From the IMG/VR virus record IMGVR_UViG_3300028571_001334, positions 1-27,700 of that record: a stretch of 27,700 bases of DNA. One strand, given 5' to 3'. The position numbers and the translations under genes were made by a program. Shown here one piece after another: positions 14,081 through 20,794 of the stretch. The DNA comes from a virus. Numbering within the stretch: position 1 is the stretch's first letter; each line of letters starts with the position of its first letter. The notes below the pieces were generated by a model that was not told the origin of the DNA, did no database searches, and saw only the letters and a list, made by a program, of their open reading frames with translations.

Positions 14081-15891
14081 ACAGTCACCGTGACAATAGT
14101 ACCAAAGCACGCCCCGGATGTTTTTTCAAAGATGATTTCAAACGGATCACAGGATGCAGAGACCGCGCCTGTCATCGTGAGATTCACGTCGATCGCATCA
14201 ATGCTCCATACGCCATCGATGCACTTAATAACCCACGCTGTCGATTCGTCATCGTCGCCCGCCCAACGAGATTCCACGCCGCCGGAGGGTACTCGTGGAA
14301 GTGTGAACGTGCCGACCCCGGTATAGCAACCGCCAGACCCGTCAACAGCAACCGATACTGTGATCGTCGCCGGAGGAGGATCACAACACCCGTCATTTGT
14401 GCAGAGACTGCAATCCGCCTGGCCAATCGTGATCGAAGACGGCATCCCGTCCGCCGTCAGTAGCGTGAACGACGCGTTGTGGAAGGCCGCGTTGAACGCC
14501 GCCAGGTTAGCCCATGTCCAAGGGTTGCTGGCCACCGCAGCATCACCGCCCGTGTCTGACAGATTGGACTTGAAGAACGTGCCGGTCGAGCCGTTGAAGT
14601 TGTTCGAGCAATACCAGCGAATCGTCTCGTTTCTTTCACCAACACAGAGTACCGAATCCACCCCCTTGACCCTGAGCCTGATAATCGCGTGGCTGTCGCC
14701 CAGTCGAGTCCAGAGCTTCGCGTTGCCGGACGCACTGTTCGACCCGCTGGTCGCCGTGATCGTTGCGTAGCCTGCAACAAACTCACACTGAGTTCCATCA
14801 GAGCCGCCGCTTTGGTAGGGATCTGTCGACCAGTTGATCGCGTTACGAAACACCATCGTCGAGGCCAGCAGCGTCCAGCCACATTGGATAATACCCTCAG
14901 TGCGCTGCATGACGATCGTGGGCAAGTCCAGGTCAAAGCAGTGATCCCAGCACGAGCACAAGTTGTCAGCCGCGCTGACCACGTTGATACACAGTCGGTC
15001 GATTCGCATCCTGAACCGGGATTCCGAGGTTCGGAGATCGATGAGAACCCCGGAACTGCCTACATATTGTGTTTGCTGAGTCGAGTTGTATTCAACAAAC
15101 CACCCAAACTCGATCGGATCAGCCCCGGCACAAAAGTTAGGGTAGGCTGGAACAAGAGTGAACCCCGTGTTCAGCGTTGTTGGATTATTCCAGATTTCCC
15201 ATCGTCTGTCGGCTGACAAGTTCACGTTGAACCCATGCGGTGCATCCGACGCCACGAGTCTGTACCAGTCGCCCGCCACGTTGCTTGGAAAGGACGAAGA
15301 TTCCGTGTATTGAAGCCCCGTTCGCCCTTCCACATACGATTCGCCCGATCGAAGCAAAAAGATCTGACCACATTGCCTGGCAGCAAGTTGCGGCTGAGGA
15401 TCACCACCACCCGCCGTGACTGTCGGGATCGACGCATCATAATGGACCGTCGTGACACCCGTGGAATTCCTGGTCGTGTCGCGATACCTTGCCGCCCAAT
15501 CGATCGACAGATTGACGATCATTGGGTGTCCGTCCGGATTCACCGCCGTTGCCGGTAGAATCTGGCCGAAAATGTAGACAGATTGGTAACCGAACAACTG
15601 AATGAACCCACCACCGGGATCATAAGCGGGCGGAGTCGCCATCGTGTAAACCAACTCTGAATCAATTTCGAGAGACGGCGACTCATTGGCAATCAGTGGC
15701 GTCGTCATCGGCTTCGACGCATCGTATTTCTTGCAACCAAGTGTTGTTCCATCATCTGTGATTTGAGCTATCGCCGTGGACGCAGACGTGACGTTGCGCA
15801 TGAACTCGAACGTCTCGTCAAACGTCGTGTCGGTCCACTCGTTCTCCGCGATTTGACACCAACAACAGCACTTACACGGTCTTGAAGGCAT
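14077..15891 (-). CDS. Large Cys-containing virion-like protein between terminase and portal (604 aa)
   Basis: ATG at 15891-15889 overlaps the previous stop (TAATG), so this start is preferred over an upstream one. It begins MPSRPCKCCCWCQIAENEWT, with five Cys in eight residues. Then comes a long beta-rich body with aromatic strands (GGGFIQLFGYQSVYIFGQIL), and finally a Cys-rich section (ADCSLCTNDGCCDPP) and a beta domain with GGCYTGVGTFTLPRV. No catalytic site, signal or membrane segment is visible. In known phages this interval (terminase to portal) is normally empty or holds W. A surface or tail-fibre-like protein inserted here is the best guess from composition. Codon use looks like its neighbours. 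Confidence 0.75.
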   Translation of the reverse strand: MPSRPCKCCCWCQIAENEWTDTTFDETFEFMRNVTSASTAIAQITDDGTTLGCKKYDASKPMTTPLIANESPSLEIDSELVYTMATPPAYDPGGGFIQLFGYQSVYIFGQILPATAVNPDGHPMIVNLSIDWAARYRDTTRNSTGVTTVHYDASIPTVTAGGGDPQPQLAARQCGQIFLLRSGESYVEGRTGLQYTESSSFPSNVAGDWYRLVASDAPHGFNVNLSADRRWEIWNNPTTLNTGFTLVPAYPNFCAGADPIEFGWFVEYNSTQQTQYVGSSGVLIDLRTSESRFRMRIDRLCINVVSAADNLCSCWDHCFDLDLPTIVMQRTEGIIQCGWTLLASTMVFRNAINWSTDPYQSGGSDGTQCEFVAGYATITATSGSNSASGNAKLWTRLGDSHAIIRLRVKGVDSVLCVGERNETIRWYCSNNFNGSTGTFFKSNLSDTGGDAAVASNPWTWANLAAFNAAFHNASFTLLTADGMPSSITIGQADCSLCTNDGCCDPPPATITVSVAVDGSGGCYTGVGTFTLPRVPSGGVESRWAGDDDESTAWVIKCIDGVWSIDAIDVNLTMTGAVSASCDPFEIIFEKTSGACFGTIVTVTV

Positions 15892-16217
15892 TACGGACAC
15901 CCCGCCCAGGTAATACACCACTCACCCTGAATCAGTTCGATCATCCCCGCCGCCCCCGCCGAGCCATCCAATGCCGGATCGTAGTTGAAGACGAACATGG
16001 TTTCAGTCGTCTTCCGCAGCCGCCGACCCTGAGTCGAAGTCGGGGTATACGTGTAGTCGTATTCGAGTAGATACACTTCCACCCGAACGGGATTGCTGTA
16101 CAAGGTCGCGGGCGGAACAAAGTCCGCCTTAACCTCAATCCAGCGCTTCGTAATCGGCGGAGTCGTGTTGACCTCGCCCCGGTCCGGCCTCGCTCGTTCA
16201 GGTAGATCACCCAGCAT
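15891..16217 (-). CDS. Hypothetical protein (108 aa), coupled to the 604-aa protein
   Basis: ATG at 16217-16215 overlaps the end of the preceding gene by 11 nt and has GAGGG about 9 nt upstream; a start further up at 16280 would lie deep in that gene. It begins MLGDLPERARPDRGEVNTTP. Beta strands follow (VRVEVYLLEYDYTYTP), then MFVFNYDPALDG, and an end with WCITWAGCP. It has a wide-bodied virion or connector look but no family match. The TAATG overlap binds it to the following large gene, so they are probably made in fixed ratio. It shares the heptapeptide MFVFNYD with the 89-residue protein between the terminase genes. Confidence 0.65.
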   Translation of the reverse strand: MLGDLPERARPDRGEVNTTPPITKRWIEVKADFVPPATLYSNPVRVEVYLLEYDYTYTPTSTQGRRLRKTTETMFVFNYDPALDGSAGAAGMIELIQGEWCITWAGCP

Positions 16218-16626
16218 CGCCCAGCCCTCGCATTTGATCGGCCAGATTTTCGACCAGCCAGCGAACCAGATCGCTGCCACTTTCCACGTGCGTCATCCGA
16301 CCATTGAACGAATAGGTCAGATGTTTCTCCCGACAACCCAGCAGCACACGCCGGAACGTCGCTCCCATCTCGCCCATCAACGTGCAATCGATCCGCGATG
16401 AGATATACCCATGCCGACCCGGCTCAATCTCCCCCACAAAGAACGGCAGATCCAATGCCAGCACCACCGTAGCGGGGGCATCTTGCCCCCGATCCCCAAT
16501 CTCCGCAGGAACGCCACCAGCAACCGCCGCCGCCGCGTCCTCAATCCCCGTCCCATCTTCCAACACCGGCGGAACAAACTCCGTCGCCAGGTTCACCGCT
16601 TGATCAGTCGATTTACTCTTCGCCAT
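16207..16626 (-). CDS. Hypothetical protein (139 aa) carrying a translated repeat half
   Basis: ATG at 16626-16624 opens MAKSKSTDQAVNLATEFVPP, with AAAGGCGAG upstream. The first 53 residues are low-complexity and acidic/Ala-rich; within them residues 45-53 (DRGQDAPAT) are encoded by a half family-B repeat at 16469-16492. The rest (VVLALDLPFFVGEIEPGRHG, then RIDCTLMGEMGATFRRVLLG) is a compact alpha/beta domain that I do not recognise. It follows the large terminase and precedes a coupled block leading to the portal. Head-joining or packaging-related functions are possible but unproven. Confidence 0.65.
   Translation of the reverse strand: MAKSKSTDQAVNLATEFVPPVLEDGTGIEDAAAAVAGGVPAEIGDRGQDAPATVVLALDLPFFVGEIEPGRHGYISSRIDCTLMGEMGATFRRVLLGCREKHLTYSFNGRMTHVESGSDLVRWLVENLADQMRGLGDAG
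16469..16492. repeat. Half family-B repeat inside a coding region (in frame)
   Basis: GTAGCGGGGGCATCTTGCCC then CCGA is one family-B arm. It lies in the 139-residue gene and is read in frame on the minus strand as residues 45-53. The arm is of the CATCTTG type, which avoids the CTAG/TAG of the common arm type and so carries no stop in this frame. Confidence 0.85.
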
Positions 16627-16647
16627 TCAGAACTCGCCTTTCTGTAA

Positions 16648-16734
16648 GTAGCAGGCACGGTACCCGTGCCGTTCGCTCTTCCCACCCAAACAAAGAACCA
16701 AAGACAGCCACGGCAGATGGAATCTGGCTGCTAC
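16648..16734. repeat. Family-A composite palindromic repeat
   Basis: The element begins GTAGCAGGCACGGTACCCGT and ends GATGGAATCTGGCTGCTAC, with a C-to-G change in the last arm. It fills the junction between the large terminase stop (TGA at 16737-16739) and the 139-residue gene, leaving about 20 nt for the ribosome binding site. Confidence 0.88.
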
Positions 16735-16736
16735 CA

Positions 16737-18782
16737 TCACCGATTCACCACAAAGAACGGACGCCCGTCTGGCATCCTGAATCCCCGTTGTTCCTTCTCC
16801 CTTGCAGCCTCTTCCGCCGCCAATGCCGCCGCCGCCTGCTCCGCCGCCGTCAAACGAGGAGGCAACGAATTGAAGTTCTTTCCATGATTCGTTTGAGACC
16901 AACCCGCGACCATCGCATAGCGAGCCGCGTCGCGCCACTCGTTCCGAAACCGCTTTTTCCATTCGTGGATTTCGTACCCGTCGTCGGTGATCGCGTTACA
17001 CGGATACTCCGATGCCCACTGGCGGAAGAAGTCGTCGTCCATCGCCAATTCTTCCGGGAAGGAAATCCCGTTCGGATCCTCTGGCTTGTTCAACCCCGTG
17101 ATGGAGTTCTCGACCCACCAGTTCGTTTTCTCGTGATTGATTTCGTACAGCACCAGACCGCCCAGCCGAGCCTGCAAATCCTTGTCCGATGTGACATTCG
17201 ATTTCTCGAGCCCCGACAGTCGGAACAACGTCGGAAACTTCGACGTCGACGAACCCTTGCAGGGGAGCACGCCCCGGAACTCGCGGCAGAACGCGTACAT
17301 CTCGTTCGCATGGTTGCCCGAATCGACCAGCGTCAAAGGAACTCGCAGCTTTGCCCCGCCGTCAGCGTGATCGTAGTACCGAGTACGAATCTCGTTCGCG
17401 AAGCCGTCTTTGTCCGAGATCCCGTAATCGATCAACGCCCCACGTCCGCCCGCTCCCCAGCCCCAGACCTGCCACCAGAACTGGAAGACATTGTCAGGAG
17501 CCTGGCAGTCAGAACCCCGCGTTAGGAACCGCACCCAATGCGGACAGACCCGCAGATACTGACCGGGAATGCACAACCGGGCCGCCAGTTCGTTCGGTGC
17601 GGTTGCCGAGGGCGCATCGTCCCAGGTCAAACCCATCCACGAATTAATAAAGTTCCGCCGCTTCGCCTTGGGATCGCCGATCGCGTTACTCTTCGCCCGC
17701 GACTCGACCGAGGCCTGCGCCACCAGACCGAGCGTCACACCCGGAATCAGACTGTGCAAACTGGACAGCGGACCGAATGACGCATGGTCCCCCGGCCGAT
17801 TCGGCTTGCCAAGGATCTTGCCGTTGCTGTGATTGATTGTGCAGCCTTCGGGCACCCACACACCGGCATTGAGCATCGAGAACCGATGTTCTTCCCGAAT
17901 CTTCTTTTTGCACGCACAGCACTCGTACCAAGCCGTTTGCTTGGCGATGTCGGCGGAGGAATGCCCGTTGCTCGATCGCTCCCACCGCAGACCGCCATTC
18001 TTCAGGCCCTGAAACTTCCCGTCCCGCCCGTAGATCGCTTCCCCTTCGATCAACTCTTGATAGAAGTTGCAGAACGGACAGGGGACCAGCCTGGCCCTGT
18101 TGTCACCCGCCAGCCGCTCCCGTTCGATGTAACACTTCCCCTTCTTCGTCGGCGTACTCGCCTGCAGGATCTTCCGGCCGGCAAACCCCTTCGCCCGCTC
18201 GTCCATCAGTTCAGCGAAGGGAGCTTCCTCAGACTTCCGCTTCGACATCTTCGACGCCTCATTCTTGACGACGATCTTGGCCCCGTAGTCCGCCGCCGAC
18301 GCAGGTGATCCAGACCACGCCCCATGAATGACGCACTCGGGAAGACTCACCAGAACTTGCGATTGCAAATGTTTGGGCGGCAACTGATCCTTCATCACCT
18401 GAACTTTGCCCAGCGTGTCCCAGATACGTGTCAGGACTCGCTTGACCGACTTTTCGTCGGCATCGGCAAACGCCATCGGTGCGGGCTTCGTCGCCGCCGT
18501 CTTCACCAGGCAGGCAATGAAACAAGCCGTCTTCCCGACGCGGGAGGCCCATTGCAACGTGATCCGCTGATACTTGGGATCGTCGAAACAGTCGAACACT
18601 TCCCGCACATGCGGGAACAGGTCATGGCGATACGGTCCCTTAATTTCGGACCCCTTCGGCATGACGATGTTCGCACTGGCCCATTCCGCCGTAGGAACAA
18701 ACGGCCGTTCCTTCAGTACGTCGATCACATTGGGCGAGATCCCCGTCAGCATCAGTGCCACCAGCAAAAGAACAAGGTTCAT
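16737..18782 (-). CDS. Large terminase subunit, GpA family (681 aa)
   Basis: ATG at 18782-18780 overlaps the previous stop (ATGA). The ATPase domain has a Walker A-like ITLQWASRVGKTACF (residues 75-88), with the SxVGKT form of GpA terminases, and an acidic LMDERAKGF near 195 as Walker B-like segment. A zinc-binding region follows: CPFC (235-238) and a second cluster, ECCACKKK, near 287. The nuclease domain has RGSDCQ near 425 (compare GVDVQ) and LVDSGNHANEMYAFCR near 485-500. The protein cuts the concatemer and pumps DNA through the portal. The first 16 residues (MNLVLLLVALMLTGIS) are unusually hydrophobic; an in-frame Met at residue 11 is an alternative start. Confidence 0.95.
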   Translation of the reverse strand: MNLVLLLVALMLTGISPNVIDVLKERPFVPTAEWASANIVMPKGSEIKGPYRHDLFPHVREVFDCFDDPKYQRITLQWASRVGKTACFIACLVKTAATKPAPMAFADADEKSVKRVLTRIWDTLGKVQVMKDQLPPKHLQSQVLVSLPECVIHGAWSGSPASAADYGAKIVVKNEASKMSKRKSEEAPFAELMDERAKGFAGRKILQASTPTKKGKCYIERERLAGDNRARLVPCPFCNFYQELIEGEAIYGRDGKFQGLKNGGLRWERSSNGHSSADIAKQTAWYECCACKKKIREEHRFSMLNAGVWVPEGCTINHSNGKILGKPNRPGDHASFGPLSSLHSLIPGVTLGLVAQASVESRAKSNAIGDPKAKRRNFINSWMGLTWDDAPSATAPNELAARLCIPGQYLRVCPHWVRFLTRGSDCQAPDNVFQFWWQVWGWGAGGRGALIDYGISDKDGFANEIRTRYYDHADGGAKLRVPLTLVDSGNHANEMYAFCREFRGVLPCKGSSTSKFPTLFRLSGLEKSNVTSDKDLQARLGGLVLYEINHEKTNWWVENSITGLNKPEDPNGISFPEELAMDDDFFRQWASEYPCNAITDDGYEIHEWKKRFRNEWRDAARYAMVAGWSQTNHGKNFNSLPPRLTAAEQAAAALAAEEAAREKEQRGFRMPDGRPFFVVNR

Positions 18783-19048
18783 GTCCGCTCATTTCGTTCG
18801 AGCTTCGAGCGATACACCGTCGTCGCCTGGCCCAGCCGAAACCGTTCGGCTTCCATCAACACCGTGTCCGCATCCACCGCGTTGAAATCGATATCCGCAT
18901 CACGCACCATCGCGTTCACGACCGAGGTCAGTTTCTCGTGAGTGCAGTCATCGTCGTAATTGAAGACGAACATCTGCCCGTTCACTTTCTGATAACCGAT
19001 CAGGTTCGGCAGATCTTCGCTGGCTTTAAGTTCCAGAATGTCAACCAT
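18779..19048 (-). CDS. Small protein between terminase subunits (89 aa)
   Basis: ATG at 19048-19046 lies 2 nt after the TAG of the small terminase gene; a longer frame starting at 19192 lies inside that gene and is rejected. The product begins MVDILELKASEDLPNLIGYQ and includes MFVFNYDDDCTHEKL and a final helix (VLMEAERFRLGQATTV). It is not a known family to me. Its stop overlaps the large terminase start as ATGA, so it is translated together with the terminase. A role in packaging, or as a lambda FI-like helper, is possible from position only. Confidence 0.7.
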   Translation of the reverse strand: MVDILELKASEDLPNLIGYQKVNGQMFVFNYDDDCTHEKLTSVVNAMVRDADIDFNAVDADTVLMEAERFRLGQATTVYRSKLERNERT

Positions 19049-19050
19049 GG

Positions 19051-19524
19051 CTATTCCGCAGGGGTGTGTTTCAGGTCTTCCGCCAGTTGGTCCCGCATCC
19101 GTCGACACTCGTCCGCGATGCGAGCTTTCACTTTCTTCCCATACTTTGCAGGCAGCTCGGCCTCGACCAGCCCCGGCAACTGTTCGCACCAATCGCCAAT
19201 CCCGGCCAGCAATGAGGCAATAAACTGTTCATACAACTTGCGCGGCAACAGCCGCTTTTCCGCCTCGTCGATATTGAGTTGAGCCAAATGATTCTTGGCT
19301 TTGATTTCCTTGAGTTTCTCAAGCTTGATCGCCCGGTTGAGAATCGCCGTCTGATCGTCGTCCTCTGAACCCTTCCGCTGATTCGCTTCCCGCCAGGCCC
19401 TGATCGCATCAATGTCGTAACCGGCGGAACAGTCCGGGAAACCGGGTGTCTGCTTCCATCGGCCCAGTTGCCGATCGGACACTCCCAGCGCCGCTGCTGC
19501 TGAAATCCGCTCATGGATAACCAT
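19051..19524 (-). CDS. Small terminase subunit, Nu1-like (157 aa)
   Basis: ATG at 19524-19522 opens MVIHERISAAAALGVSDRQL. Residues 7-45 (ISAAAALGVSDRQLGRWKQT, then GYDIDAIRAWREA) form a winged helix-turn-helix of the Nu1/terminase-small type that recognises the packaging site. A charged helical middle (RAIKLEKLKEIKAKNHLAQL) and a C-terminal part with KARIADECRRMRDQLAEDL follow, the usual oligomerisation and large-subunit-binding regions. The gene precedes the large subunit with one small gene between. The likely cos site would lie near here, but I cannot point to it. A half family-B repeat stands just upstream. Confidence 0.85.
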   Translation of the reverse strand: MVIHERISAAAALGVSDRQLGRWKQTPGFPDCSAGYDIDAIRAWREANQRKGSEDDDQTAILNRAIKLEKLKEIKAKNHLAQLNIDEAEKRLLPRKLYEQFIASLLAGIGDWCEQLPGLVEAELPAKYGKKVKARIADECRRMRDQLAEDLKHTPAE

Positions 19525-19547
19525 TCACCGTCAAAATCCATTTCAAA

Positions 19548-19572
19548 GTAGCGGGGGCGTCCCGCCACCGAT
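19548..19572. repeat. Half family-B palindromic repeat before the small terminase
   Basis: GTAGCGGGGGCGTCCCGCCA then CCGAT is one arm with a GGCG/CGCC-type stem and mismatches. It lies in the 75-nt gap between the ParB-like gene's stop (19600-19602) and the small terminase start. Confidence 0.7.
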
Positions 19573-19599
19573 AACTCTTCGCTCGATCGCCGGAAGGAC

Positions 19600-20331
19600 T
19601 CACTTGATCCGCACAGTCGACAACCGGCATTCCAAGCCACGGTTCGAAAGTTCCTTCAGCAACGCGATCTGTTTGTCCTCATCCTCACAGATCGCGATGA
19701 CTCGTCGCGAAAGCGTCACGTTCATCGGGACATCGCCCGCCAGAACAGGTTCTGGTTCGTCTTCCTCGCCAGTCACCCGGTTGAGATCTTCCAGGAGCTG
19801 TTCGGCCAGCCACGCCAGATCCGGTTCGTCGAACAACGCCGCGGAGTCGTCCGCGATCCGCTGAAGATTGAGTTCGTTCCAGCCTGCCAGAGTCCCGACC
19901 GCATTGTCCGCCAAGGCAAACGCCCGAGCCAAAGCGTGATCGTCGTCCACAAACAGCACGGGCACGTATTCCCAGCCGTTCCGCAAAGCCGCCAGAACGG
20001 TCCCGTTCCCCGCTTCGATCTGCCGATTCTCACGCCGAACCACCACCGCCCGGCGAATACCGAACTTCTTCAGCGACGACTGATGAGCCGGCAGATCGAT
20101 ATCGCCGTGGTCTTTGACATTCAAGGGGTCCATCAGCAGGGAGTCAGCTCGCACGGCCAACGATCGCAGAGCTTCCGGGATGTACGACAGATCCGCCCCA
20201 GGACAAGCCGCAAAGGGGTCCGCCCCCGTAGCGGTGGCATCTTGCCGCCGATCTGACTTCTCATCTTCCGCCGGACCAGAACGGGGACTGGAAGCCCCCG
20301 CTACGGCAGACACCGCTTTTTTCTTCGCCAT
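19600..20331 (-). CDS. ParB-like nuclease/sulfiredoxin-fold phage protein (243 aa)
   Basis: ATG at 20331-20329 has AAAGGCGAG upstream. Residues about 60-145 form a ParB N-terminal-like domain: LLMDPLNVKDHGDIDLPAHQ, FGIRRAVVVRRENRQIEAGN (the 'IEAGNG' form of the GHxR motif), then WEYVPVLFVDDDHALARAFA. In many phages such proteins stand next to the terminase, often fused to a DNA methylase, which is absent here. The C-terminal part is acidic and helical, then ends with a small beta domain (VIAICEDEDKQIALL). Function is probably DNA binding or cleavage related to packaging or to host DNA. Residues 10-35 are encoded by a complete family-B repeat. Confidence 0.85.
   Translation of the reverse strand: MAKKKAVSAVAGASSPRSGPAEDEKSDRRQDATATGADPFAACPGADLSYIPEALRSLAVRADSLLMDPLNVKDHGDIDLPAHQSSLKKFGIRRAVVVRRENRQIEAGNGTVLAALRNGWEYVPVLFVDDDHALARAFALADNAVGTLAGWNELNLQRIADDSAALFDEPDLAWLAEQLLEDLNRVTGEEDEPEPVLAGDVPMNVTLSRRVIAICEDEDKQIALLKELSNRGLECRLSTVRIK
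20228..20304. repeat. Complete family-B composite repeat inside the ParB-like gene (in frame)
   Basis: The element begins GTAGCGGTGGCATCTTGCCG and ends ACTGGAAGCCCCCGCTAC. On the minus strand it is translated in frame as residues 10-35 (starting VAGASSPRSG and ending RRQDATAT). Both arms are stop-free variants (CATCTTG and CTGGAAG loops), and the 77-bp length leaves the frame open. The insert lies in a low-complexity N-terminal tail before the ParB domain. Confidence 0.88.
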
Positions 20332-20384
20332 ATTCAGACTCTCGCCTTTCTGAACATTGTGAATTCAATCTTCGAAACCGGCCC

Positions 20385-20768
20385 TCAGCTATCCAGTTCG
20401 AAGTAATCGATCGTCCCATTGACCGCGACACCAGCACTGTTAAGAAGCTGGAACGTCTCGTTAATCGCGGTTCTCGCCTCAGTCAAGAAACTGTCGACAC
20501 CTGGCCGACCGACCGGAGCGGGCAGAATCAGATTCTGAGCCCCCGATCCGTAGCCAATCTTGCCGCACAGCGACCCCGACACGCTTCCGGCAAACCCGAG
20601 GTTCGTGGTGGCAGGTGCAAACAGCTTGCAGGCCAGCAGCACGAACCGCTTTCCAGCAATCGCAGAAGCGAGCGTGATCGTAGTCGCTGTCTCATCCGTC
20701 AGAATCAATCGCTTCGATTCCGTAGGGATCGTCACATAGGGCAGAATCGCTGCGGCAGATACGGTCAT
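20385..20768 (-). CDS. Small virion-like protein (127 aa)
   Basis: ATG at 20768-20766 gives MTVSAAAILPYVTIPTESKR. The middle holds LASAIAGKRFVLLACKLFAP and NLGFAGSVSGSLCGKIGYGS, the alternating small and hydrophobic residues of a beta-sandwich virion or decoration protein. It ends with VNGTIDYFELDS, an acidic short tail. No signal or catalytic motif. It lies between the large spike-like gene and the ParB-like gene, with gaps of 26 and 53 nt. A tip or accessory part of the spike is plausible; no family recognised. Confidence 0.65.
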   Translation of the reverse strand: MTVSAAAILPYVTIPTESKRLILTDETATTITLASAIAGKRFVLLACKLFAPATTNLGFAGSVSGSLCGKIGYGSGAQNLILPAPVGRPGVDSFLTEARTAINETFQLLNSAGVAVNGTIDYFELDS

Positions 20769-20794
20769 AACAAGACTCTTTCAAAACGGGTAAA

